Source: Caulobacter sp. CCUG 60055 (GTDB lineage Bacteria; Pseudomonadota; Alphaproteobacteria; Caulobacterales; Caulobacteraceae). From it: a stretch of DNA of 64,000 bases. Positions 1-7,328 of the stretch are shown here, piece by piece. The translations under genes and the position numbers were made by a program. The stretch covers positions 186,001-250,000 of the forward strand of contig NZ_PUIC01000008.1 of NCBI RefSeq assembly GCF_022750545.1, in the 5' to 3' direction. Position 1 is the stretch's first letter, and each line of letters opens with the position of its first letter. The notes below the pieces were generated by a model that did no database searches, was not told where the DNA came from, and saw nothing but the letters and a program-made list of their open reading frames with translations.

Positions 1-1785
1 CAGCGCCAGCCACTCCTCCTCGGCCGCGCCGAGCTGGAGCCGGGCGGCGTCGAGCGCCTTCATGATCTTGTCGAAGCCGGCCGGGTCGCGGGCGTAGAGG
101 CCGGGGTCCTCCAGGCGCTTCTCCAGGGCGGCGATGTCGGCCGGCAGCTTGGCGACCAGGCCCTCCAGCTCCTCCAGCCGCCGCTGATCCTTGTAGGTCA
201 GCTTGGCGGCCTTCCTGGGCTCGGCCCGGACGGGCGCGGCCAGGGCGGGGGCCTTGGGCGCCTTGATCTCGGGCTTGTCGAAGAAGCCGGGATTCTGGGC
301 GATCAGGTCGGTCCAGCCGCCGGGCGTCTCGACCACCTTGCCGTGGCCGTTGAGGGCGATGGTCGAGGTGGCCAGCCGGTCGATGAAGTCGCGGTCGTGG
401 CTGACCAGGATCAGGGTGCCGTCGTAGTCGGCCAGCAGGTCCTCGAGCAGGTCGAGGGTGTCCATGTCCAGGTCGTTGGTCGGCTCGTCCAGCACCAGCA
501 GGTTGGCCGGGGTCGCCAGGGCGCGGGCCAGCAGCAGGCGGTTGCGCTCGCCGCCGGACAGGCTGGCGACCGGCTGGCGCAACTGGCTGTCCTTGAACAG
601 GAATTCCTTGGCGTAGGCGGCGACGTGCTTGGGCTGGCCGCGGACCATGATCTGGTCGCCGCCGAACGGGGCCAGGGTGCTCCACAGCGTGGCGTCGGGC
701 TTCAACTCGGCGCGGGCCTGGTCGACATAGGCGATCTCGAGATTGACGCCGAGCTTCACCGAGCCGGAATCCGGCGGGATTTCGCCGAGCAGCAGGCGCA
801 CCAGGGTGGTCTTGCCCGCGCCGTTGGGACCGGCCACGGCGATGCGGTCGCCGCGCAGGATGCGGGTGGAGAAGTCCTTGAAGATCACCCGCTCGCCGCC
901 GTCGGCGGCCAGCCAGCTCTTGGAGACGTTCTTGGCCTCGGCGACGCGCTGGCCGGAGACGGCGCCGGAATCGAGACCCATCGACAGGGCGCCGCGACCT
1001 TCCCTCAGCCGGGCGGCGCGGGTTTCGCGCATCTCGATCAGGCGGCGGCGGCGGCCCTCGTTGCGGGCGCGCCGGGCGGTGACGCCGCGCGCCATCCAGT
1101 GCTGCTCGCGCTCGATGGCCTTGTCCAGGCGGCGGGCCTCGTCGGCCTCCTGGGCCATGATCTTCTCGGCCCAGTCGTCGAAATGGGAAAAGCCCTTGTC
1201 CAGCCGCCGCACCCGGCGGTTCTCCAGCCAGAAGCAGCGCTGGGTGGTGCGTTCCAGGAATGCGCGGTCGTGGCTGATGATCAGGCACGCCGCCCGGCAG
1301 GCGGCGATCTCGGCCTCCAGCGTCTCGATGGCGAAGATGTCGAGGTGGTTGGTCGGCTCATCCAGCAGCAGAACGTCCGGCTGTTCGGCGAAGGCGCGGG
1401 CCAGGGCGGCGCGGCGGATCTCGCCGCCGGACAGGCCCTCGGTCGACTTGGTCGGCGAAAGGCCAAAGGTCTCCAGGGCCGCCTCGGCCTCGTAGTGCTC
1501 GGCGCCGCCGGCGACGGCGTAGTCGAGCAGGGTCGCCCCGACGATCCGGGGCTCCTGCGGCACCATCGCCACCTTGAGCGAAGGCGTGACGAAGCGGTCG
1601 CCAGCGTCGGGCAGAACCTCGCCGGCCAGGATGCGCAGCAGGGTGGACTTGCCGGCGCCGTTGCGGCCGACCAGGCAGGCGCGCGTGCGCGGCTCGACGC
1701 CGAGGTCGACGCCGTCGAACAACATGGAGGGGCCGTCCGCCAGGCGGACGTCCTTGAGGGCCAGGACAGGCGCGCGCGCGTTCAG
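1..1785 (-). CDS. uup: ABC-F family ATPase, Uup-like (3' end outside window)
   Basis: Soluble ABC-F protein with two ATP-binding cassettes and no membrane domain; the family acts on ribosomes, and Uup is linked to DNA or ribosome quality control. Reading the minus strand from 1785 gives Walker A GRNGAGKST at about residues 40-48, signature LSGGE, then [11 protein letters not shown], and a second cassette with [18 protein letters not shown] and [12 protein letters not shown] charged coiled-coil C-terminal domain begins about base 240, as in Uup and unlike EttA, and is cut by the window edge. No ATG lies near the 5' end. The best start is a CTG at 1785 overlapping the stop of the upstream penicillin-binding protein gene (CTGA); the first in-frame ATG, at 1725, would remove part of the first cassette's N-terminus. 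The pair is probably cotranscribed. Family call firm, start uncertain. Confidence 0.85.
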   Translation of the reverse strand, partial: MNARAPVLALKDVRLADGPSMLFDGVDLGVEPRTRACLVGRNGAGKSTLLRILAGEVLPDAGDRFVTPSLKVAMVPQEPRIVGATLLDYAVAGGAEHYEAEAALETFGLSPTKSTEGLSGGEIRRAALARAFAEQPDVLLLDEPTNHLDIFAIETLEAEIAACRAACLIISHDRAFLERTTQRCFWLENRRVRRLDKGFSHFDDWAEKIMAQEADEARRLDKAIEREQHWMARGVTARRARNEGRRRRLIEMRETRAARLREGRGALSMGLDSGAVSGQRVAEAKNVSKSWLAADGGERVIFKDFSTRILRGDRIAVAGPNGAGKTTLVRLLLGEIPPDSGSVKLGVNLEIAYVDQARAELKPDATLWSTLAPFGGDQIMVRGQPKHVAAYAKEFLFKDSQLRQPVASLSGGERNRLLLARALATPANLLVLDEPTNDLDMDTLDLLEDLLADYDGTLILVSHDRDFIDRLATSTIALNGHGKVVETPGGWTDLIAQNPGFFDKPEIKAPKAPALAAPVRAEPRKAAKLTYKDQRRLEELEGLVAKLPADIAALEKRLEDPGLYARDPAGFDKIMKALDAARLQLGAAEEEWLAL

Positions 1786-3872
1786 TTTGGCGGCTCCGGA
1801 GGCTGCGGGTCGTTGGGATCGGGTTCGCGCCGCGGCGGCCCGGCATCCGAGTCCGCCTCGTCGGCCGCGCGCGCGAAGTCCGAGGAGAGCCCGTCATAGA
1901 ACCCATTGCGCGGATCGGGAACCGCTTCTTTGCCGTCGCCTTCGCCGGGCTGGTCGACGGGGATGAAGTCGAAGTCCCTGGGCGGCAGCTTGTCGTGGGC
2001 GGCGACCATGAACCGCCGCCAGATCTCGGTGGGGATCGAGCCGCCGGTGACCTTGTTCATCGGCCGCTCGTCGTCGTTGCCGACCCAGACCCCGGCGATC
2101 CAGTCGGGCGTGAAGCCGATGAACCAGGCGTCGCGCCAATTCTGGCTGGTGCCGGTCTTGCCCGCCGCCGGCCGGCCGAAGCCGGCGCGGGTTCCGGTGC
2201 CGCGCGTGACGACGCCCTCCAGCATGGCCACCATCCGCCCGGCGTCGTCGCGGCCGTAGACCGGCGTCGGGGCCGAGCCGGCGTGGGCGAAGATCAGGTC
2301 GCCGCGCGAGGTCGATATCTGTTCGATCAGGTAGGGATCGACCCGGCCGCCGGCGTTCTGGAACACCTGGTAGGCCGAGGTCAGCTCCAGCAGGTTGACC
2401 TCGTAGGCGCCCAGCGACACCGAAAGGTCCGGCCGTTCTGGAATGTCGACGAGGCCGAAGCGATGGGCGATCTCGCCCAGCTTGGCCTGGCCGACCTCGG
2501 CCCCCAGGCGCACCGCCACCGTGTTGATCGACAGCGCCAGGGCCGTGGCCAGGTTGACCGGCCCGCGATAGCCGCCGCCGTAGTTCTCGGGCGCCCAGCG
2601 GCCGAAGCGGATCGGCGCGTCCTGGCGGATGTCGCCGGCCCGGGCGCCGTTCTCGACGGCGGCGGCGTAGACGAACGGCTTGTAGGACGAGCCCGGCTGG
2701 CGCTGGGCCTGCACCGCGCGGTTGAAGGGGCTGAGCCGGTGGTCGACGCCGCCGACCAGGGCGCGGATGGCTCCGTCCGGGGTCATGGCCGCCAGGGCGG
2801 CCTGGCGGGCGCCGGCGGCGCGGCCCGCGCCGGCCATCTCCTGGCGGACGATGGTCTGGCCGGCGGTCTGCAGCGCCGGGTCGATGGTCAGGCGGACCAC
2901 CAGGTCGGGCGCGGTCTCGCCGGCGATCTTGACCGCCTGGGCGGCGGCGAGGTCGAGCACGTAGCCGAAGTCGCCCTCGCCGGGGGATTCCGGCGCCAGC
3001 TTCGGCGGTTGGGCCAGGGCGGCGCGCTCGTCGTCCGGCGTGATCCAGCCCTCCTCGCGCATGTTGGCCAGCACCAGCCGGGAGCGGGCGAGGGCGGCGT
3101 CGTAGTCGTTGGTCAGGGCCAGGCGCGTCGGGGCCTTGGGCAAGGCGGCCAGCAGCGCCGCCTCCGGCAGGGTCAGCTGACTGGCCGGCTTGGCGAAATA
3201 GGTCTGGGCGGCGGCGTCCAGGCCGTAGGCGTTGGCCCCGAAGAAGATGCGGTTGAGATAGAGCTCGAGGATCTCGTCCTTGCCCATCCGCTGTTCCAGC
3301 CGCCAGGCGATCACCGCCTCCTGCGCCTTGCGCTTCAGGGTGCGGTCGGGTTTCAGGAACAGGGTCTTGGCGATCTGCTGGGTGATGGTCGAGCCGCCCT
3401 GCACCCAGCGATGGGCGGCGAGGTTGGCGCGCATCGCCCGGGTCATGCCCTGCCAGTCGAGCGCCCCGTGCCGGTAGAAGCGGCGGTCCTCGGCGGCCAG
3501 GAAGGCGCGCGGGACATAGCTGGGCAGTCCGGCCAGCCGCACCGGCGACCCGTGCTTGGGGCCCCGCGTGGCGATCACCCGGCCGTAGCGGTCCTCGAAG
3601 CGCATGCCGGGGGCGCGGTTGACCGACCAAAGCGCTTGCTGGTCGGGAATGGGCGGCAGGTCGGACAGATAGGTGCGCCAGACGTAGAAGCCGCCGGCCG
3701 CCGCGCCGACGGCCGCCAGCAGGGCCAGCGCCAGGACCAGCCTCAGGATCACGCCGCCGACGCCGCGCCGCGGCTTTGGCCGGCGCGGCGGCCACGCAGG
3801 TTCGGACGGCGGCGTCCGGCGCCGGCCGAAGGCCGTGGCGTCTGCGGGTTCGGGCGGCCTGTCCTCTGTCAC
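1782..3872 (-). CDS. Class A penicillin-binding protein (PBP1A/1C type)
   Basis: Bifunctional peptidoglycan synthase, 696 residues. It has a Pro/Arg-rich cytoplasmic tail, one membrane segment at about 40-65, then a GT51 glycosyltransferase domain with EDRRFYRH at 128-135 and GGSTITQQIAK from 159. The transpeptidase domain shows SSYK (S395 nucleophile, K398), SIN at 448-450 and KTGTS at 572-576, so both activities look intact. The C-terminus is acidic and Pro-rich. The protein polymerises glycan strands and crosslinks stem peptides in the periplasm. Its stop overlaps the probable start of the Uup gene. It is divergent from the YcgN-like gene with only 55 bases between. Which of the several class A PBPs of these bacteria it matches cannot be fixed from sequence alone. 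Confidence 0.92.
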   Translation of the reverse strand: MTEDRPPEPADATAFGRRRTPPSEPAWPPRRPKPRRGVGGVILRLVLALALLAAVGAAAGGFYVWRTYLSDLPPIPDQQALWSVNRAPGMRFEDRYGRVIATRGPKHGSPVRLAGLPSYVPRAFLAAEDRRFYRHGALDWQGMTRAMRANLAAHRWVQGGSTITQQIAKTLFLKPDRTLKRKAQEAVIAWRLEQRMGKDEILELYLNRIFFGANAYGLDAAAQTYFAKPASQLTLPEAALLAALPKAPTRLALTNDYDAALARSRLVLANMREEGWITPDDERAALAQPPKLAPESPGEGDFGYVLDLAAAQAVKIAGETAPDLVVRLTIDPALQTAGQTIVRQEMAGAGRAAGARQAALAAMTPDGAIRALVGGVDHRLSPFNRAVQAQRQPGSSYKPFVYAAAVENGARAGDIRQDAPIRFGRWAPENYGGGYRGPVNLATALALSINTVAVRLGAEVGQAKLGEIAHRFGLVDIPERPDLSVSLGAYEVNLLELTSAYQVFQNAGGRVDPYLIEQISTSRGDLIFAHAGSAPTPVYGRDDAGRMVAMLEGVVTRGTGTRAGFGRPAAGKTGTSQNWRDAWFIGFTPDWIAGVWVGNDDERPMNKVTGGSIPTEIWRRFMVAAHDKLPPRDFDFIPVDQPGEGDGKEAVPDPRNGFYDGLSSDFARAADEADSDAGPPRREPDPNDPQPPEPPN

Positions 3873-3927
3873 GATGCCCCGGGATTGATTGGCGTTTGGC
3901 GGGCGTTCCGTTTAGGACGGCGGCGTC

Positions 3928-4404
3928 ATGACGCACAGACCTTTTTGGGAGACCAAGACTCTCCGCCAGATGACCGTCAGGGAATGGGAGAGCCTGTGCG
4001 ACGGCTGCGGCCTGTGCTGCCTGATCCGCTTCGAGGACGAGGACACCGGCGAGATCATCCCGACGCGGGTGGCCTGCAAGCTGTTCGACGCCGACCTCTG
4101 CCGGTGCTCCAACTACGCCGAGCGGCGCAAACACGTGCCCGACTGCATCAAGCTGACGCCGGACAATATCGACGACCTGATGTGGATGCCGGCCAGCTGC
4201 GCCTATCGCCGCCTGCATGAGGGCAAGCCGCTCCCCGACTGGCACCCGCTGATCACCGGCGATCCGGACAGCGTCCACAAGGCCGGCGTCAGCGTGCGCG
4301 GGCAGGTGGTCAACGAGGCCTGCCTGGACGACCCCGACGACGCGCTCGACTTCGAGGCCGCCGACCTGCTGCGCGATCGCGGCGACGAGCCCTACGAGGA
4401 CTGA
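3928..4404 (+). CDS. YcgN/UPF0260 family cysteine-cluster protein
   Basis: Small cytosolic protein of 158 residues. It has the cysteine cluster of the YkgJ/YcgN family: C24-x2-C27-x2-C30-C31 followed by C50, C58 and C60, likely a metal or iron-sulfur site. The family is widespread in proteobacteria and its biochemical role is not established. Length is typical, and the conserved stretches around FWE (residues 6-8) and DCIKLTPDN agree with the family. The ATG start is divergent from the penicillin-binding protein gene across 55 bases, so the two promoters must lie back to back or overlap. Confidence 0.88.
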   Translation: MTHRPFWETKTLRQMTVREWESLCDGCGLCCLIRFEDEDTGEIIPTRVACKLFDADLCRCSNYAERRKHVPDCIKLTPDNIDDLMWMPASCAYRRLHEGKPLPDWHPLITGDPDSVHKAGVSVRGQVVNEACLDDPDDALDFEAADLLRDRGDEPYED

Positions 4405-4429
4405 CCCCGGGGCGGATTGTCCGGGTGCG

Positions 4430-4466
4430 GCAAAAGTGCGCATGGGCGGACCTGTTACGTCGTAAC
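4430..4466 (+). promoter_or_regulatory. Putative operator region: decamer repeat and palindrome
   Basis: The 105-base gap before the oxygenase gene holds the decamer GCAAAAGTGC (4430-4439) and a perfect palindrome GTTACGTCGTAAC (4454-4466, six-base arms around one T). The same decamer recurs at 5160-5169 before the next gene. The palindrome is 43 bases upstream of the ATG at 4510, a plausible operator position. No regulator is identified. Confidence 0.35.
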
Positions 4467-4509
4467 ATCGTTATCGGGGCGTCGGCGGCGGGGCGGAGGC
4501 GTCTTGGCG

Positions 4510-5130
4510 ATGACCAGGGTGCTCGATCTGGACGTGATCCGCAGGGCCGAGGTTCGCTCGGAGCCCTTCGTCTTCATCAGCGGTCAGGGGCTGGTCCGGC
4601 CGGAGACCGCCGCCGACCTGCGGGCGAGCTTTCCCGACATCCGCCACAGCGGCTTCCATCCGGTCGATTCCATCAAGGCGGGCGGCGCCTTCGCCGATCT
4701 GACGGACGACCTGCGCGACACCGAGTTCGGCGCGGCGCTGGGCGAGAAGTTCGGTCGCGATTTCAACAACCTGCCCCAGCTGGTCACCGTCCGGCGGGTC
4801 TCGGCGCCGCACGAGGGGCGGGCCCATACCGACGGCGACAAGAAGGTGATGAGCCTGCTGCTCTATCTCAACGACGCCTGGACCTCGCCCGACGGCCGCC
4901 TGCGCCTGCTGCGGAGCGCCTCCCTCGACGACAGCGTGCTGGAGATACCGCCCATCACCGGAACCTTTGTGGCGTTCCTGCGCTCCGACAGCTCCTGGCA
5001 CGGCCATACGCCGTTCACCGGCGAGCGCCGGGTGGTGCAGGCCGCCTGGCTGCGCGACCGCCAGGCCCTGGAGAAGAAAGAGGCGAGCCATCGCCTGTCG
5101 GGGGTCCTGAAGCGGCTGTTCGGCGGCTGA
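4510..5130 (+). CDS. 2OG-Fe(II) oxygenase family protein
   Basis: Predicted cytosolic 2-oxoglutarate/Fe(II)-dependent dioxygenase, 206 residues from the ATG at 4510; an upstream in-frame start at 4417 adds 31 low-quality residues and is not favoured. The double-stranded beta-helix iron ligands are visible as H106-x-D108 (AHTDGDKK) and a distal His at 164 or 166 (SWHGHTPF), followed by R173/R174, which can bind 2-oxoglutarate. Related proteins hydroxylate protein or small-molecule substrates; the substrate here is unknown. It sits alone between the YcgN-like gene and the J-domain gene with candidate operator repeats on both sides. The fold call is fairly safe, the substrate is open. Confidence 0.78.
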   Translation: MTRVLDLDVIRRAEVRSEPFVFISGQGLVRPETAADLRASFPDIRHSGFHPVDSIKAGGAFADLTDDLRDTEFGAALGEKFGRDFNNLPQLVTVRRVSAPHEGRAHTDGDKKVMSLLLYLNDAWTSPDGRLRLLRSASLDDSVLEIPPITGTFVAFLRSDSSWHGHTPFTGERRVVQAAWLRDRQALEKKEASHRLSGVLKRLFGG

Positions 5131-5156
5131 GCGCCTTCGCGGGGCCGGGGTCGACC

Positions 5157-5172
5157 GTTGCAAAAGTGCAAC
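5157..5172 (+). promoter_or_regulatory. Inverted repeat upstream of the J-domain gene
   Basis: Perfect inverted repeat GTTGCA-AAAG-TGCAAC, 122 bases before the TTG start at 5294. It contains the decamer GCAAAAGTGC also found at 4430-4439, which suggests a shared DNA-binding protein. A short hairpin is the alternative reading. Confidence 0.35.
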
Positions 5173-5179
5173 AGTCCCT

Positions 5180-5206
5180 CTTGCGCGGAGAGGCGAACCC
5201 CCTAAT
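5180..5206 (+). promoter_or_regulatory. Possible heat-shock (RpoH) promoter
   Basis: CTTG at 5180-5183 and CCCCCTAAT at 5198-5206, 14 bases apart, resemble the alphaproteobacterial sigma-32 pattern (CTTG ... CCCTATAT). The gene downstream is a J-domain co-chaperone, which would fit heat-shock control. The match is partial and is inference only. Confidence 0.33.
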
Positions 5207-5293
5207 TGATGCCGCTGGGGCTGGGGCGCGGTCGGTTGACCGGAACGCTCGGCGGCCCCATGACCGTGTTTATCGAACAGGGGCCGTAGAGAC

Positions 5294-6217
5294 TTGGCGA
5301 AGGATCCGTATCAGGAGCTGGGCGTATCCCGCACCGCCGGCGCGGACGAAATCCGCAAGGCGTTCCGCAAGCTCGCCAAGCAGAACCACCCCGACGCCAA
5401 TCCCGGCGACAAGGCCGCCGAGGAACGCTTCAAGCGGGTCAGCGCCGCCTTCGACATCGTCGGCGACGCCGACAAGCGCAAGAAGTTCGACGCCGGCGAG
5501 ATCGACGCCGACGGCCGCGAGACCTTCAACGCCCGCGGCTTCGGCGGCGGGGCCGGCGGCGAGCCCTTCGGGCGCGGCGGTTTCCAGGGCCAGTTCGAGG
5601 ACGTCGATTTCAGCGAGATCCTCGGCCAGATGTTCGGCGGCCGCGGCGGCGCGGCGGGCGGGGGCGGGCGCGGCTTCGGCGGCGCCCCGGCCAAGGGCTC
5701 GGACGTGCGCGCCACGCTGGAGATCGACCTGGAGGAGGCCATCCAGGGCGGCAAGAAGCGCATCGCCTTCTCCGACGGCCGGCCGATCGACGTCACCATT
5801 CCCGCCGGCGCCGCGCAGGGGCAGGTGCTGCGGCTCAAGGGCCAGGGCCAGCCCGGACGCGGCGGCGCCGGCGACGCCCTGATCGAGCTGAACATCCGCC
5901 CGCACGCGGTCTTCCGCATCGACGGCGACAACCTGACCATGGACCTGCCGGTCTCGGTGCCCGACGCCGTGCTGGGGGCCAAGATCCAAGCTCCGACGCC
6001 GGACGGCGCCGTCGCCCTGACCGTGCCGAAGCATTCGAACTCGGGATCGGTCCTTCGCCTTAAAGGACGGGGGATGCCCAACGCCAAGACCGGCAAGCGC
6101 GGCGACCTGCTGGCCCGGCTGGTGGTCAGCCTGCCCGAGACGGTCGACGCCGAGCTGGAGCATTTCGCCGAGGCCTGGCGCCGGGAGCGGCCCTACGCGC
6201 CGCGCCGCAAGGGTTGA
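5294..6217 (+). CDS. DnaJ-class co-chaperone, CbpA-like (no zinc finger)
   Basis: J-domain protein of 307 residues starting at TTG 5294. The J domain covers about residues 3-70 with the HPD triad at 32-34, which stimulates DnaK ATPase. A Gly/Phe-rich linker follows (about 85-135, rich in FGGG-like runs), then the two beta-sandwich client-binding domains typical of DnaJ C-termini. The four CxxCxGxG zinc motifs of true DnaJ are absent, so this is a type II/CbpA-like protein. It stands alone, with a possible RpoH-type promoter and an inverted repeat in the 163-base leader. The client range is unknown. Confidence 0.88.
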   Translation: MAKDPYQELGVSRTAGADEIRKAFRKLAKQNHPDANPGDKAAEERFKRVSAAFDIVGDADKRKKFDAGEIDADGRETFNARGFGGGAGGEPFGRGGFQGQFEDVDFSEILGQMFGGRGGAAGGGGRGFGGAPAKGSDVRATLEIDLEEAIQGGKKRIAFSDGRPIDVTIPAGAAQGQVLRLKGQGQPGRGGAGDALIELNIRPHAVFRIDGDNLTMDLPVSVPDAVLGAKIQAPTPDGAVALTVPKHSNSGSVLRLKGRGMPNAKTGKRGDLLARLVVSLPETVDAELEHFAEAWRRERPYAPRRKG

Positions 6218-6259
6218 GCGGGGCCGGCGGTGAAACCTAGCCTGTTCCGAAATCGGACA

Positions 6260-6294
6260 TTCAGTCCTCGTTCAGCCGGACGCGCCTACACCGG
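6260..6294 (+). promoter_or_regulatory. TTCAG direct repeat and -10 element before the PepSY operon
   Basis: Two TTCAG copies at 6260-6264 and 6271-6275 are spaced 11 bases apart, the arrangement bound by OmpR/PhoP-type dimers. About 10 bases on, GCCTACAC (near 6284-6291) resembles the Caulobacter -10 consensus GCtANAWC. Transcription would then start next to the ATG at 6299, giving a nearly leaderless message. The response regulator encoded downstream is the natural candidate for autoregulation. Confidence 0.5.
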
Positions 6295-6298
6295 TCGC

Positions 6299-6640
6299 AT
6301 GAAACGGCTCGCAATCCTGATCGCCAGCGCCTTCCTCGCCGCCGTCCCGATGACGGCGGCGGAGGCGCGGCCCGGCGACCGCGGCGACCCCGACTCCCTG
6401 GGACCGGACTGGCGGGCCCAGCAGGACGACGCCCGTCAGGGCGTGCGCCGCGGCCAGTATGTTCCGCTCGGCCGCGTGATCGAGGAGATCCGGCGCCGCA
6501 CGCCGGGCCGTCCCCTGGACGCCGGCTTGGAGGATCAGGGCGGCCGCGCCGTCTACCGTGTGCGGTGGGCGACCGAGGACGGCCGCCGGATCGACTACAT
6601 CGTCGACGCCGTCAGCGGCGCCATTCTGCGCGGGGGTTGA
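6299..6640 (+). CDS. Small secreted PepSY-domain protein
   Basis: A 113-residue protein with a clear Sec signal peptide (MKRLAILIASAFLAAVP...AEA, cleavage near residue 23). Its mature part fits a single PepSY fold: VIEEIRRRTPGR, then RAVYRVRW and DYIVDAVSGAIL, the strand-turn pattern with the family's final DA.SG.I.. motif. PepSY proteins beside two-component systems are thought to modulate the periplasmic side of the sensor. The gene is followed after 7 bases by its response regulator. An upstream start at 6230 would destroy the signal peptide, so ATG 6299 is chosen. Confidence 0.82.
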   Translation: MKRLAILIASAFLAAVPMTAAEARPGDRGDPDSLGPDWRAQQDDARQGVRRGQYVPLGRVIEEIRRRTPGRPLDAGLEDQGGRAVYRVRWATEDGRRIDYIVDAVSGAILRGG

Positions 6641-6647
6641 GAAACGA

Positions 6648-7328
6648 ATGCGTATCCTGCTCGTCGAGGACGATCCCGATCTGTCGCGCCAGCTGCGCAC
6701 GGCCCTGGCCGACGCCGGCTACGCTGTCGACCACGCGCCCGACGGCGAGGAGGCCCAGTTCCTCGGCGAGACCGAGCCCTATGACGCGGTGGTCCTCGAC
6801 CTCGGCCTGCCCAAGGTCGACGGGGTCTCGGTGCTGGAGCGCTGGCGACGGGGCGGGGTGGCCACGCCGGTGCTGATCCTGACGGCGCGGGGCGCCTGGA
6901 GCGAGAAGGTCGCCGGCTTCGACGCCGGCGCCGACGACTATCTGACCAAGCCCTTCCATACCGAGGAGCTGCTGGCCCGCCTGCGGGCGCTGCTGCGCCG
7001 GTCGGCCGGTCATGCGGCGGCGACGCTGTCCTGCGGCGGGCTGCGGCTCGACCCGCGCGCCGCGCGCGCCAGCGTCGAGGGCGAGCCCCTGCGCCTGACC
7101 TCGCTGGAGTACCGGCTCCTGCACTATCTGATGATGCACCAGGGCCGGGTGATCAGCCGGACCGAGCTGGTCGAGCATCTCTACGACCAGGACTTCGACC
7201 GCGACTCCAACACCATCGAGGTGTTCATCGGCCGCGTCCGCAAGAAGGTCGGCCCCGACCGCATCGAGACGGTGCGCGGGCTCGGCTACCGCCTGGTGCC
7301 GCTGGAGGGCGAGGCGGCCGCGTCGTGA
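6648..7328 (+). CDS. OmpR-family response regulator
   Basis: Two-component response regulator of 226 residues. The receiver domain (1-115) has the acidic pocket E7-D8-D9 and phospho-acceptor D51 (VVLDLGLP), with TA and K of TKPF at conserved places. A winged-helix OmpR/PhoB DNA-binding domain (about 130-220) ends in RIETVRGLGYRL. The ATG at 6648 lies 7 bases after the PepSY stop, and the end overlaps the kinase gene by four bases (GTGA), so the three genes form one operon. It probably binds the TTCAG repeat at 6260-6275 and controls its own operon. Related to the PhoP/QseB group; the stimulus is unknown. Confidence 0.92.
   Translation: MRILLVEDDPDLSRQLRTALADAGYAVDHAPDGEEAQFLGETEPYDAVVLDLGLPKVDGVSVLERWRRGGVATPVLILTARGAWSEKVAGFDAGADDYLTKPFHTEELLARLRALLRRSAGHAAATLSCGGLRLDPRAARASVEGEPLRLTSLEYRLLHYLMMHQGRVISRTELVEHLYDQDFDRDSNTIEVFIGRVRKKVGPDRIETVRGLGYRLVPLEGEAAAS

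Noticed and set aside
343-1899. Long plus-strand open frame opposite the ABC-F gene
   Set aside because: Val/Gln/Gly-rich translation with no domain; it mirrors a real gene on the minus strand, a common effect of high GC.
1894-4443. 849-codon minus-strand frame over the PBP and YcgN-like genes
   Set aside because: Arg/Pro/Gly-rich shadow; the overlapped frames hold complete catalytic motifs.
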